DNA from: Vombatus ursinus
Lineage: Eukaryota; Chordata; Mammalia; Diprotodontia; Vombatidae
DNA length: 64,000 nt
Assembly: GCF_900497805.2 (NCBI RefSeq)
Contig: NW_020954556.1
Span: 57,122,907-57,186,906, forward strand
Reading direction: 5' to 3'
Shown here in pieces: positions 1 to 14,074 of this stretch (position 1 is its first letter; each line of letters begins with the position of its first letter). Both the position numbers and the translations under genes were made by a program. The notes below the pieces were generated by a model, which was not told the origin of the DNA, searched no databases, and saw only the letters and a list, made by a program, of their open reading frames with translations.

Positions 1-1237
<1,237 letters not shown>

Positions 1238-1369
1238 TAGAAAACATTTTCAGATTGATTTGTATTCCCTATTTTATCAATTCTAATAATCCTATTTTAA
1301 TTCTAAAGTGCACTTGTGTAAACCTTTCACACAATATGATCTTAAATATCTTGATCTGGTTGGCTGTTT

Positions 1370-4300
1370 GTTGGTTGTCGTCCTTCATTCTCAAAGAGGA
1401 ACAAAATGACATCACTATATTGGGGTCAAGGTACAGTGCGCCCAACTGGTTGATCAGACCAGTACAAACTGGGAAGGCTCTACTATAAGTTGGGCACAAA
1501 TAGTCCACATGAACATTTGGAGTAGAGATGTCTCTAAATTTGTGCATCTCATGTTTGTTTTGAGCTACTACAATTCTGCGTTGCTCATAGAGCACAGTGC
1601 CTTCTTTGATGCGGGCACACCGTGCTAAGCAGTCCTTTGCCAATGTCTCCCATGCCACACAATCAATTCCAAAGTTCTTCAGAGAGATCTTGAGTGTCTT
1701 TGTGTCACATTTTCTGACCTGCATGTGAGCGCTTGTCTTGTGTGAATTCTCCATAAAATAGTCTTTTAGGCAAACGTACATTTGGCATTTAAACAGCGTG
1801 GCCAGCCCGTTGAAATTGCACTCTCTGAAATAAAGTTTGAACGCTTAGCAGTTTAGCTCAAGAAGGGACTTCAGTGTCCAGCACTTTATCTTGCCAGTTG
1901 ATCTTCAGAATCTTCCAAAGACAATTCAAATGGAACCTATTCAGTTTCCTGGCATGTTGGTATGCTGTCCTGGTTTCACAGGCACAGAACAATAAGGTTA
2001 GTATAGTGGCTCTGTAAACCTTCAGGTTGGTAGGCAGTCTAATACCTCTTCTCTCCCATGCTTTCCTTTGGAGCCTCTCAAACAATGAGCTAGCTCTGAT
2101 AATGCATGTGTCAACCTCATCGTCATGTGGATGTCCCTGGAAAGTATACTGCCAAGGTAAGTGAATTTATCCATAGCATTCAGTATTTCTCCATTTGCTG
2201 TAACTGATGGATGGTATGGTGCTAGCTGGTGGAGAACCTATATTTTTTTTTTCTTGTTGTTAATTGTTAGGCCAAAATTAGCACAAGCCACAGAGAATCA
2301 ATCCCTACTTTGTTGCATCTCAGCCTCAGTGGCTAATGAGTGCACAATTATCTGTGAACAAAAAATCACGTACCAGCTCTCTTTCCACTTTAATCTTTCA
2401 AGTCAAATAATTTACCATCAGTAGTTGACCTTGATGCCATTTTCATCCTCATTGAAGATGTCTGACATCACTGAAAATATCCTGCTAAAAAGCATGGGAG
2501 CAAGCACAATGCCCTGCTTCACTCCATTGGTGACTGGGAAAGCTCAAGAGCATTGTCCATTATCCAGAACCCGTATAAGCATGCTGCCATGAAACTGATG
2601 TACAATACAGATGAACTTTTCCAGGCAACTAAGTTTTGCCATGATCTTCCATAAGCCCTCATGACTGACAGTATCACAAGCTTTGGTCAGATCAACAATT
2701 GTTGTGTACACAGCTCTGTTCTGCTACTGGCATTTCTCCTGGGGTTGTCAGGCAGCAAATCAACTCTTTCTTAGCCTCTTCTGAAGCCACACTGACTCTT
2801 GGGTCAATGGCCATCTTCCAGATGAAGAATCAGCCTATTAAAGAGGGTTCTGGCAAGAACCTTGCCAGCATTGTCTAAGAGAGAGACACTCTTCTCACCC
2901 CTGTGGTTGTCACAGGACAATCTATTTCCTTTATCTTTATAGAGATGGACAGTGGAGGCATCCTGGAGCTCCCAGGGAATAGTAGAAATTTTCAGTTAGA
3001 TTTTGTAAGAGCAGCGGCCTCTCTGCCTTGTAAATCTCAGCTGGAATAGAATCAACACCAGGCGCTTTGCCACATGAGAGGAGCCCAACGGCATTCAAAA
3101 CCTCTTCTTCAGCTGGAAGCTCAACTAGATAGGGATTGACTTCATCCTGAGGTGTGTGGTCAGTGGCTTCAGCACTGGTTCTTGAGAATCTGTTGAGCAC
3201 ACTATGGAAGTGCTCCACCCATCTCTCTAGGATCATATGCTTATCACTAATCAACATGGCTCCATCAGCACTGAGTAGTTAATATGCACCATAGATCTTT
3301 GGTCCATAAATAGCTTTTAGGGAATCATAAAAGTTCTTTGGATCGTTACTCTCTGTGTAAAACTGAATTTCATTTGCCTTCTTATTGAGCTAAGAATCCT
3401 ACATCTCTTGAATCTTCACCTGCACTTTACTTTTGATGAAGTTAAGCTGCTTTCTTAGAGACAGAAACTATCCTACTGGCAAATCCTGCAGAGTTCTCAT
3501 TTTTCATTTAGCAGCTTCTGAATTTTGTCAAACCAATCTTGATGTTTGTGAGTATTCTGACCCAGATGAGTAAATGCAGTGCTGTAAACCAAATCTCTGA
3601 AAGTTGCCCATTCCTTTTCTGCTCCACTGTTGCCAATCATGTGTTGACCCACCTTCCCTCCAAGTTAGCAAAGAACTGTTCACATCAGGAGAAGCATTCT
3701 AATCTGCTGACATTGTCTTCTGGTAGTCATCTTGCCTTGGGGCTGCCACTTTTGTTGAATGCAAATATTTAGCTTGGAGAGGATAAGTCTATGATGAGTC
3801 TAGCACTCTGCACCACACATGGCCTTCATCACTCTTACATCCTGTCTGTCTTTTCTCCTTACAATGACATAGTTTTATTGTATTTAGGTAAACAGAAGAT
3901 AGTGTTGGTGATGAGAAGATCATGAGATACACAAGGCTTCAGTAGTAAATGACTGTTGCTTTTGCTGTTGCTGTTTCCAACTCTATTCCTCCCAAGGACT
4001 ACCTACCATGTCTGGTAGTCTGTGCCTACTCTAGCATTAAAGTAACCTAGAATTATAAGCTTGTCCTCTTTTGGCACACTGATGATGAGGGTCTCCAGGT
4101 CCTCTTAAAACTTTTCTTTGACCTCATCAGGGTTCGTCTTAGTCTGGTATTAGAAAAGGGACTGTAGCAGTGTATAGACAAGCATTTAGTGTAGGTAGGA
4201 ATGGGTCGAAGGAAGCAAGCTTGCAACATGTGTTCACCCTACCCAGTATTTATGAGTCTTCTCATCTCTATATCCCTTAACCCTATGCAAATATACTTGC

Positions 4301-4560
4301 TCTCTGGCATTGGGAAATGTGAACAGAAAAATGAAAGCTGCACCTCAGGGGTGCAGATGCCACAACTACTCTTATTCAACTAAGAGAAACATGCCTAGGG
4401 TCCCACTACTGGGTTCCTGCTATGCCAGCCATGCCCACAACTCCATCTGGTGGGCTCTGTGCCTCTTTTCTAAGCTTTCCCTGTCTTTGGTCCACACTGA
4501 TCATTAAGATACCAGTTTCATTCCCTCCATCCAACTCTCTTAAATAACTGAGCTTGTTGT
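1370..4560 (-). mobile_element. Old non-LTR LINE with endonuclease and reverse transcriptase, minus strand
   Basis: The minus strand shows decayed LINE protein pieces in order. Near 3.8-4.1 kb is an apurinic-type endonuclease with a GDFN-like region and DYQTW. Near 2.9-3.3 kb is reverse transcriptase sequence SCGKAPGVDSIPAEIYKAE, then DNAGKVLARTLFNRLI. Near 1.9-2.1 kb is LKVYRATILTLLFCACET with HLNCLWKILKINWQDKVLDT. Near 1.4-1.6 kb is a C-terminal Cys/His finger-like remnant (YLCPTYSRAFPVCTGLI). Many stops and shifts show it is long dead. The 3' end is near 1370. The clade is uncertain; the order of parts fits an RTE-like or related element. A second copy of its 3' end is at 8866-9060. Confidence 0.75.
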
Positions 4561-4883
4561 AGTCCCTGGTGAAAGTGTAGTAATTCATCCTTTTCTCATA
4601 CTATAAGAGGAACAACTCTAGAGAAGCTCTTATATACTTTCCTCTGAACCTTTCATGCATTTAGGGGAATGTATAGGTAGTATATCATGGGTCAAAAATA
4701 GGACAGAGAGATATGAATTGCTGAAGACACAAAATTCCTGGAGGAAAAAGAGGGAAAGCTATCAAAAAAAGACTTGTGGATGCACAAGGATTAACAATTT
4801 AGTTTTTACTAAGGCATGGAAAGACAATTGTAGCAATGGCAAGTAATAAAGAAAATGAAAAACAACAAAAAGAGTTGGAAGAG

Positions 4884-4955
4884 TGTGTGTGTGAGAGAGA
4901 GAGAGAGAGAGACAGATAGACAGACAGACAGATGGAGACAGAGACAGACAGTGAG
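4884..4955. repeat. GT/GA/CAGA simple repeat
   Basis: A run of GTGTGTG then GAGAGA then CAGACAGA-type units. Confidence 0.85.
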
Positions 4956-5389
4956 TTATAAGCTCTGTTGGGTAACAGTATTAAAGAAGGGATAGATAGG
5001 AAGCTACTTGGTGTAGCTGGAAGAACATTAATAGATTACTTCTTTTCCCTGACAAAGAGAATACTCTTTGGACTAGAAAGCACAGAATGAAAACAGTTAA
5101 TGGGTTCTTACCCAAGATCAGTGAGAGGGCACCTATTTGTCCTTGAAAAGCTCAAACTACTATGCCAAATGGACTACATCCTTGAGTACTGAAAGCACTG
5201 CTAAAATGATTGTTGAATTACTATTTGCAATTTTTTGAAGATTATAGAATACAGGAGAAGTATCATAGAATTAGAGGACAAATGTCCTGATTTTCAAAAA
5301 TAAAAAAAAGAAAGCAAAAAGTGTAAAGAAAATACAAATAAAAAAGAAAGCAAAAAAAAAAAGCAAGAGATTGAACTTGACTTCAATGC

Positions 5390-6120
5390 CTGTCAACATT
5401 CTAGAATATATTTTTCAAGGGATGATTTGTAGACATAGGATTATAGACCTAGGGCTGTCAAGGAAGAAATGATTACAAAGAGCCAACATGGTTTCTTCAA
5501 GAACAGGTCATGCTAAACTATTTAATGTCTTTATGGATGAGGTTATTATCCAAAATACAAAGAAATACTGTAGGTTAATTAACTTAGATTTTAGCAAAGC
5601 ATTTGACCAAGTGTTAAGCTATTCTTATGGACAAGATGGAGAGGTATAGTTTAGATACAGATGAATTAGATGGTAGTTCAGAATTGATTGAATGACTGAA
5701 CTTAAAGTGTAATCAGCAGTGGTTCCATATCAGCTTAGAAGGAACTCCCTGGTGGATTTTGCCAAGGATCTATACTTGGCCCTATGCTGTTTTATCAGTG
5801 GCTAAGATAAAGGCAAACTTTCAAAATTTATAGATGACCCAAAACTGGGATGGAGAGCCAAAAAACTGGATTAACAGAGTTAAACTCCATATTTTAGTGA
5901 GCTAGAACATTTGACTGGCTCTAGAAATATGAAATTATTAAGGATAAATGTAATGTGTTCAGTTAAAAAAAAATCACCAAGTAGAAAATTAGGGAAGAGT
6001 AGCTAGATTGTTCCTTGAAAAGGGTCTGGGACTTTTATTGGGCTGCAAGCTTAGTGAGTAAGCAATGTATTATCCAAAAATGTTTATATAAATTTGGACT
6101 ACATTAAGAGACGCATAATA
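5390..6120 (+). mobile_element. CR1/L3 LINE, left part (interrupted)
   Basis: Plus-strand remnant with the reverse-transcriptase signature LDFSKAFD near 5585-5610, typical of the CR1/L3 clade. Later text resembles the L3 segment that reads AAAAGGGTCTGGGACTTTTA and ends in ttaagagacgcata near 6118. The element resumes at about 7975, so an L1 has been inserted between the two parts. Heavily mutated, hence old. Confidence 0.75.
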
Positions 6121-7940
6121 AACAATTATGTTCTAGTAATATAAAGAAAAATGTAAAGGAAATGCATGACTATTGACAGAAATATAAAATACTCAAATAA
6201 GTAGTAGAAATCTTAACCCATTCTCAGAAAGTTCAATTGAACACGTCATGAAGCATCTACCAAGGGGTTCCAGGCTGTTTTACAATTGAATACTGTCAAA
6301 TGTTTTAGCAGCAATTAATGCCTATGCTGCACAAATTATTCTCCATACTTGGGAAAGAAATCACTTTAACATGTTTCTTTTATGAGGCAAATGGTCTTGA
6401 TAACTAAACCAGGAGAGATATATTAGAGAAAGAGAACTATAGTATGCTATCACCAGTGATTACTGATACAAAATTTTAAAAATAAAATCCTAGCAATAAG
6501 ACTAAGCAATCGACCCTCCAAATTTTTCATTTTAACTGAAATGAATTTAGACCATGGAATCAACTGATTCAACATTAGGAAAGCAATTAATATAATCATT
6601 AAAACTACATTATTTTATCAATAGATGTTAAAAGACCTTATACTAAAAAGCACAAGCATAGAATGTCTATTTTTAATATGACTTTTTAAAAGTTTCTATT
6701 TAAAACCAAAAGCTAGAATTATTTGCAATAGAAGCTTTCCCAAGGATTTCTCCTCTCCTTACTATTAGTTGACATTGTTTTAGAAATGTTAGTCACACAA
6801 AGAATTGGAAAATGAAGGGATATTCATCAATTGGGGAATGGCTGAACAAACGGTATGAAATTGTGATGAAATACTACTGTGCTATAAGAAATGATGAACT
6901 GGATGGTTTCAGAACAACCTGGACTTACATGAATTAATATAAAAGTGAAGTGAGCAGAGCCAGAAGAACCTTATCCACAGTAACAGCAATTTTATACAAT
7001 AATGAATTGTAAATAACTTAGCTTTTCTCAGCAATATGATGATACAAGACACTTCAAAAGAATTTTTCATGAAAAATCCTATCTACCTCCCAGAGAAAGA
7101 ACTGATGGTATCTGAATGCAGATCAAACAATACTTTTTTTTAACTTTTTTTTCCTTGTTTCCTTCTTTCTTTTCTTTTTTTTTGGTGGGGGGGCTCTGTA
7201 TTCTCTTTTGCAACATGGCTAATATGGAAATATCTTTTGCATGACTGACTTCTCAAGGAGGTAAGGGAGGGAGGGAATTTGGAACTCAAAAACAATTTTA
7301 AAAATGAATGTTTAAAATTGTTTTTACATGTAATTAGAAAAGATAAAATAAAAATATTCTTTAAAAGAAAAAAAAGAAATACTAGCTCTAGCAGTGAGGC
7401 AACAGAAATAAAGTAAAAGCATAAATAAACAGTGGCAAAAAGGAGAAAAGATTATCCCTATTTGCAGATGACATGAATGATTTACTTACAAATCCTTGCA
7501 AAATTAATAAACTATTTGATACAATTAATACTTACAACAGCAGCAGAACACAAATCAAATCCACAAATATCAACTCTAGACATGGACTACAAAGGAATAA
7601 TCATCAAAATTATTTTGTCCTAGTCAAAAAAAGAGAAAAACAAATCAGTGGAACAAACTACATAAGTAAAAACCAGCTGTAACTAAACTCTCAGTAGCCT
7701 AAAGTTTTATATTGCCAAAAACATAAACTACCTAAGGAGATAGATGTAACAACAAAGGTGTCTATTTTCTTTTGAAAAAAGAAAACACAAAATTCAGTTT
7801 TTTTGAAATGTATTATCTATAACAGCAACAGGAGGAAGGAAAGTTGATACTTATATAGTTTTATTTATATATTCTACATATTTAACATACATTTATATAT
7901 ACTTACATATTTTATATATTTCCCCCACCTCACCTATATA
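6120..7940 (+). mobile_element. L1 LINE fragment inserted in CR1/L3
   Basis: Decayed L1 ORF2 on the plus strand. The RT region at 6540-6790 resembles the L1 text around the catalytic domain, and LFADDMNDLLTNP at 7458-7500 carries the F-A-D-D active-site box. Text at 7690-7830 resembles the next L1 ORF2 segment. The fragment is itself split at about 6790 by a second L1 3' end (6793-7374). The 5' and right limits are approximate; 7840-7940 is AT-rich and unassigned. Confidence 0.65.
6793..7374 (+). mobile_element. Marsupial-type L1 3' end, nested in L1
   Basis: A 5'-truncated L1 that begins near CATCAATTGGGGAATGGCTG (L1 ORF2 C-terminus, INWGMAEQ-like region) and runs through a T-rich stretch and a GGAGGGAGG box to an A-rich tail near 7340-7374. 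It is bounded by an imperfect duplication, AGAAATGTTAG at 6782-6792 and AGAAATACTAG at 7375-7385, which I read as target-site repeats. The same 3' end type recurs at 17.8, 56.3 and 61.3 kb. Confidence 0.75.
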
Positions 7941-7974
7941 GATGAATGGCTATAAAAGAATGACACTTTAAAGA

Positions 7975-8490
7975 AATATGGAGGCATATTGTCCAGAACT
8001 CTGGTAGTAAGAGTCTTCACTTTGTTAGACCACATCTGGAGAATAATACTCAGTAGTGAACTCCACATTTCAGAAAGGACATTGATAAGCTGGTGGGTAA
8101 CCAGGATAGTGAAGGACCTCAGGTTCATGTTATATGAGAATCAGGTGAAGGAATTAGGATTGTTTGGCTTGGAAAACAGAAAACTTAGGAGAGGATATTA
8201 TAGCTGCCTTCAAGAATTTCAAGCACTGTCACATAGAAAAGAAATGGAAATGGCAAAGGGGCATCATGGGGGCTGATAAAAAGAAAACCTTCCTAAAAAT
8301 TAAATATTATCCAAAAATTAAATATGTTGCCAGGAGAGTTAGTGATGACTCTTCACTGTAAATCTTTAGCAAAAACTGGATGACCACTTATTGGTTATGT
8401 TACTGTTACGGGAAATTGTTATTCAGAGATTAATTGGACTAGTCAACCTCCCAGATCTCTTCCAACTCTGAGATGCTATGATTCCATATT
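7975..8490 (+). mobile_element. CR1/L3 LINE, right part with 3' end
   Basis: Continues the element at 5390-6120. The text gaggcatattgtccagaact, then agaccacatctggagaata, then cagatctcttccaactctgag matches the typical 3' end of vertebrate CR1/L3 copies. Same orientation as the left part. Confidence 0.75.
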
Positions 8491-8699
8491 CTGCTGGAAG
8501 TACTACTACCTGTATGCTTTTCTACCCTCCCATCCTGAACTTCATTCTCTCCATCCTACTGAAAGGGTCCTTAAACTATCAACTTTTCTTAGAACACTTG
8601 TTTTGGGATCTATTTCAAGAAACAAGATTATTGTTCCCTTTTCTTATATGTTGAAAAGGAAAGGAAGGACATAGGGATATTAAGCAGAGATTGAAGAAA

Positions 8700-8790
8700 A
8701 AGCATATATATTTATGTGTGTATGTATATATACACATATGTGCATATACATATATGATGTGTATTATGTATATCATATATATGAGATTAT
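8700..8790. repeat. TATATG/TGTATA simple repeat
   Basis: AT-rich alternating purine-pyrimidine tract of imperfect TATATG units. Confidence 0.7.
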
Positions 8791-8865
8791 TTATCCTAGT
8801 ATTTTGGAATACATGGGAACTGAAATTAATATAATGGATTTATTGTTATGTTTAATGTCATCCAT

Positions 8866-9060
8866 TCCAATTGGTTGATTGTTGTCCTTTGTTTGCAAAG
8901 AGGACCAAAATGACATCACTATGCTAGAGTCAAGTTCAGTGTGTCCATCTGTGGTTGATCAGACCAATATGAGCTCGGAATGTTCTACCACAGGTCGGGT
9001 ACAAATAGTCCATATGAACATTTGGGGTAGATTCTCTAAATCTGCACATCTCGCATTGTT
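8866..9060 (-). mobile_element. Second copy of LINE 3' end, same family as 1.4-4.6 kb
   Basis: Closely resembles 1366-1560: gttgtcctttgtttgcaaag, then gaccaaaatgacatcacta, then tggttgatcagaccaatatg. Only the 3' end is present, as expected of a 5'-truncated insertion. Same orientation as the large copy. Confidence 0.75.
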
Positions 9061-9159
9061 ATGTTTAATGTCTTCCTTTCCAATAATACATACATAATAA
9101 TAAACACATAGTGCTTCTCATTTAGGAAATTGCCTGATTTTTTTAAAAAAGGGAAGGGG

Positions 9160-9510
9160 AGAGAACAAATATTTATTACACATCTCTTATATGCTGGGTA
9201 CTGTGCTAAGTACTATGCAAATATTATCTCAAGATTATTGATGAGGAAATTCTAATGCAGTAACAGATACTTTTTACATTGTACAAGGAATAGAAAGAGG
9301 ATTAGAATACAAGTAGGTTGAATTATATAGTCTGATACCATGACTTAACCTTTATCTTGCAGCTAAACCTCACTGTATACATTATCTTCTTCTATTAGAT
9401 TGTGTGGTCCTTAAGATCATGGACTACCGCATTTTTCTATTTGTATTCCCAGCTGTTAGAAAAGTACTTGGCATATATCACATGCCTAATAAATGTTTTT
9501 TCATTCATTG
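9160..9510. repeat. MIR/L2-type fragments
   Basis: 9165-9240 resembles the reverse of a MIR/L2 end (tatgctgggtactgtgctaa). 9395-9510 resembles an L2 3' tail on the plus strand, ending cctaataaatgttttttca. Both are old and partial. Confidence 0.5.
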
Positions 9511-9774
9511 ATTTATTCATTTTTTCACAGTTTAGTTTGGAAAGGGAAGAGTGGTCTATGAAACTGGTTTTATCAAAAATGTATACCTGAAATCAAATTG
9601 TTGTTGTATGTATATATACAGTCTGAGAGCAACACTAGTACAATACCCACTAATTTTGTGAGATATCAAATGTGTTGTTTTTTATCTTACCGGTATTATT
9701 TGCCTTCCTATATTTTTGACAAAACTTGTGAGTTCATATGAGAACATGAGCTTCATAATTTTTTTTTCTTTTAG

Positions 9775-9924
<150 letters not shown>

Positions 9925-10234
9925 TGATCAATATCTTTTGGACAAAGTAGTTGTACTCGTATTTTGGAATAAGTGATAGACATGTAGGAAATAACAGAAT
10001 ATATTGAAGGCCTTCTTTTGTTGAGCAATGTGTGTGTGCACGCGTGCATGTGTGTATATGTATGAACAAATTTATTTTGTTTATCTTATATATTCAGGCT
10101 TCTTCTGTCCTCTTTTTGTTAATGCACTTAGATCCATCTTAAAATCATGATATTCCTACTGCCTGACTTCCCAAAATAGTAATTTATACTGACTACTCAT
10201 TTTTTCTCATGCTTCCTCCTGTAATCTTTTCTGG

Positions 10235-10425
10235 CAGCCTGGTACAATGGAAGATGTCTTGGATGTGGAGTGAGAGACCTTGAGTTCAACTCCTGGGTCT
10301 GTCATTTATGAATTCTGTAACTTGGGCTAATCAGTTCATCTCCCTGAGTGCCAATTTCCTCTGTACTATGAGGGGTTTTATACCAGATGGCCCTCTAAGG
10401 TCCCTTTGAACTGAGAGTCTGTGGT
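10235..10425 (+). mobile_element. MIR-type SINE
   Basis: tRNA-like head gagttcaactcctgggtctg, a CORE-like centre with aacttgggctaatcagttca, and an L2-type tail accagatggccctctaaggt. Diverged and old. Confidence 0.6.
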
Positions 10426-10496
10426 CTGACTTTACCATAATTAACATCACCTCTCCTCTCAAAACTCCTGTCTCAATCACCAGTGACCTCTTATTA

Positions 10497-11370
10497 AAAA
10501 AAAAAAGTCTTTATTGATGTCTTCTGTTTCTTACATCATCACAGTTATATCAGGATCCTTTCTCCTCCTCCACCAAGCATTTTTTGAAAGGAAAAAAAAA
10601 AGCAGCATAGCTGATTGATACATTAAGAAAGTCCAAAAATATGTGTAATACCTGTGGACCAACACAAAGGATTAAGTTGAGAGTGACTTCTCATATTTCT
10701 TCAAGTCATGCTTGGTCTTCATAGTTTTGTTACATTCACTTTTGATTTTTTGGTGTTTAGTTCTTTCCATTTACATTGTAATAGTCACTGTGTATATTGT
10801 TGTCTGGGCTCAGCCTACTTTACCCTGTATTAGTTCATACAGATCTTCCCATCCTTCTCTGTATTCATCACACACATCATTTATTATAACACAGTAATAT
10901 TCCAATACAGTCATTTACCACAGTTTGTTTAGCCATTCCCCAATTGATGGGTATCTACTTTGTTTCCAATTCTTTGCTTTCACAAAAAGTGCTGCTATAA
11001 ATATTTTGTTATATGTGGGGACTTTATTCTTATCAATGGCTTCCTTGGGGTATAAGCCCATTAATGGAGTCTGTGCTACAAAGCATATGGACATCTTAGT
11101 CATCTTATTTGCATAATTACAAATTATGTTCGAAAATGGTTTTACCATTTCACAGCTCCACCCACGATGTATTCGTGTTCTATTTTTCCACAAAGTTGAG
11201 TACTGCCATTTTTGTTATCCTTACCAATTCATAGGATATGAAGTAAAACCTCAGGATTATTCTGATTTGCATTTCTCTTATTAGTGATTTAGAGTATTCT
11301 TTCACATGGTTATGAATACTTTGTAATTCTTTTTTTAAGAACTATTTGTTCATATTCTTTCACCGCTACA
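10497..11370 (-). mobile_element. L1 ORF2 C-terminus and 3' end, minus strand
   Basis: Minus-strand translation near 10915-11080 reads NKIFIAALFVKAKNWKQSRY then PSIGEWLNKLW, the C-terminal part of L1 ORF2 (the human counterpart reads FIAALFTIAKTWNQ). The upstream part (GLYPKE) also fits L1. The A-tail appears as a T/A-rich stretch near 10497. Degraded, with no intact frame beyond about 90 codons. Confidence 0.75.
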
Positions 11371-11399
11371 TCAGTGACTATCTAATAATCAAATACCAT

Positions 11400-12060
11400 T
11401 AGTCCTTTTTAGCACTTTACTTTGACACTCTTTCTTAATATCTGACAGGTTTGAATCCTTCAAGTCTTTCCCCACCTAACTTCCCTGACACAATGATATC
11501 CTGGTTCTTTTCCTGTGTCTCTGGCCATCCTTTTCCTTTCTCCTTCATTTCAGTCTAGCACCCACATTTTCTGGTTAGACATCTCCACCTGGATGCCCTG
11601 CCAGCATCTCAAACTCACTTTGTCTTAACTGAACTTATTTGTTCTCAAAAATCAACTCTCCATCTAGACTGCTATATTTGTAACAGATACCACCATTTTC
11701 TCACTCAACCCAGCAGTTCCCAATCCTCTTGGTTCTTTTTTCATAATTCTCCCAGGTCCATCCCCACTTTATGTCCATTCCTATTGTCTGGTGTGGTCCT
11801 TGATCACCAAATGCCTAAACTGTGGCAGTAACACCTGTGATCCATTCCCAGACACTCCCTTTCATTCCACCAGGATTGTGGAGTATAAGAGAGATTACCT
11901 GGCTTTATCTAAGTACTTTACTGTACTTATGTAACTCTGACTGACAGCTATAGGGGAAGAACCTACTTCACATGCACAGCTCGAGCCCCACTTCACTTCA
12001 GGTTCTTTACTTTGTATTTACTAGGCCACATCCTAGTCTACCCTAGGGGAAGCTTCTATG
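11400..12060. other. Intron stretch, unassigned pyrimidine-rich DNA
   Basis: Looks like old repeat (C/T-rich, LINE-like text such as ctcaaactcactttgtctta), but I could not assign a family. No exon seen. Confidence 0.35.
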
Positions 12061-12309
12061 CATAGGTCTTCCCTTTTAAAATAGGTCTTAGACTATGGAT
12101 TACTCTTATTTCTTTTGAAAAACCACTATTCCTGTTAAGTAGTGTACATTTTTTTTAATGTGAAAAAATTGATTGGCTTTTCTATCATAACTGATGATAC
12201 CTTTACAGATGTGAACTTGCTATCCTACTGCATGCTTCATTTTGTGAGATTTAGATCTGTCTGGAAAGAGGCTTACTTATATCTTTTTTGGGGGGGTGAT
12301 ATTTATCAT

Positions 12310-13130
12310 TTCAGTCAGTCAAATAGTATTTGTTAAATGCCTACTGTGTACCAGGCATTGTGCTAAGCTTGGGATACAAAGAAAGGCAAAAGACAGTCTT
12401 TGAAGGAAGACAATAGGGATTGGGGAAGACAACATGCAAACAACTATATACAAGCAAGCTATGTTCAAGATAAATAGGAAGTATTTAAGAGAGGAAAGGT
12501 AATGGAATTAAGGGAGATCCAGAAGGGCTTCCTGTAGAAGGTGGGATTTCAGGCTGGGACTTGAAGGAAGTCAGGAGGCAGAGATGAGAGACAAGAGCAT
12601 TCCAGGAAGGGGTGGAGGAGGGTCATGGCCAGTGAAAATGCCTAGAGTCAATAAATGGAGTGTTTTATTAAAGAACAATGAGGCCAGTGTCATTGGATCA
12701 TGGACTATAGGGGATAAGGGAGGGTGTAGGGATGCTTAAGGTATAAGAAGACTGATGGGGAGGGAGTTAGGTTATGAGGGACTTTGAAGGTCAAATAGAT
12801 CTTGAGCTGAGAGAAAGCTATTGCAGGTTTTTGTGTAGGGACGTGACCTAGTCAAACCTATGCTTTAGTAGTTGAAGGAATGTGGATTGTAGTGCGGAGA
12901 GACGTGGGGCAGGCAGACCCACCAGCAAGCTATTGGGATGGTCCAGGCGGGAGGTGATGAGGGCCCACACTAGAGAGCTGGCAGTGTCAGAGGAGAAAAG
13001 AGGGCATTCAAGAGATGTTGCAAAGGTGAAATTGACAGGTGTTAGGAATAGGGAAGTTTGGAGCAAAGAGCCAAAGTTCTGTTTTGGATATGTTGAGTTT
13101 AAGTTGTCTAGAGTATAGGATTTCACAAAC
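12310..13130 (-). mobile_element. L2-clade LINE, minus strand
   Basis: The left edge (aatgcctactgtgtaccaggcattgtgctaag, split here only by reading) is the reverse of an L2 3' tail. The minus-strand frame near 12848-13126 reads SSLVWALITSRLDHPNSLL, the reverse-transcriptase motif of L2/CR1 elements (ALITSRLDYCNSLL-like). Orientation is opposite to SOS1. Confidence 0.75.
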
Positions 13131-13439
13131 TGGATTTAAGTTGATTGCTGTTCTTTCATAACAGAGGAATTTCTGTTGTGTATCTTCTGGTATCTCAGCA
13201 CGTGGTTGCTCCGTTGACCTAGCCGTCTTTGTTGTACTACCAGTCCTAAGTTCAAAATGCTACCTCTTCTAGAGTTCCTTCTTCAATATTCTTGCCCACT
13301 CTTCTAACACTGTGTATCACTTTGTAATTGACATACTTTCTTATATATTCTATTCATATTCTAAATATTATCTAGTATGCATGATATTTATATGTGTGTG
13401 TTATGATATTTGTATGATATGTGTTGCTATATGTGCATA

Positions 13440-13570
13440 GACCTTCTGCTAGATTATAAGCTTTTTGTGGGCAAAGACTATTACTGAATTACTCTATGTC
13501 TTCCTTAGAATCTAGTACAGTGTCTTGTTCTTAGTAACTACTTAATAAATGGCTTTTGAGTGAATGAATA
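13440..13570 (+). mobile_element. L2 3' tail
   Basis: gattataagctttttgtgg, then ctagtacagtgtcttgttct, then ttaataaatggcttttgagt: typical L2 end. Confidence 0.6.
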
Positions 13571-13668
13571 GTGTTTGAGAGGTGGCCTGATAGATTATTA
13601 TTTATTGTACAGTTAGTAATGGTGGAATGGTACCAGAGAAAGTATAATTTTATGTGTATGTTTCCTGA

Positions 13669-13869
<201 letters not shown>

Positions 13870-14074
13870 TAATTTATTTGGAGATTATTGGAGATTAAGT
13901 CGGGGGTGGGGGGAGGGATGTCAGCCAAATAGAGCTTAGTTAGGCATTCCTGTAAGTAGCAGGTAGTGTGACAAAGTTTTACTTTAGCATTTTGTAGTAG
14001 CTTTACTTAACTGTCTTGGAAGAAGCTGAATCCGGTTTGTCTTTATAGCCGTAACTGCAGAGTGACATGGGCAG

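Noticed and set aside
1269-1781. 170-codon minus-strand frame
   Set aside because: It is the decayed C-terminal part of a LINE protein, not a host gene.
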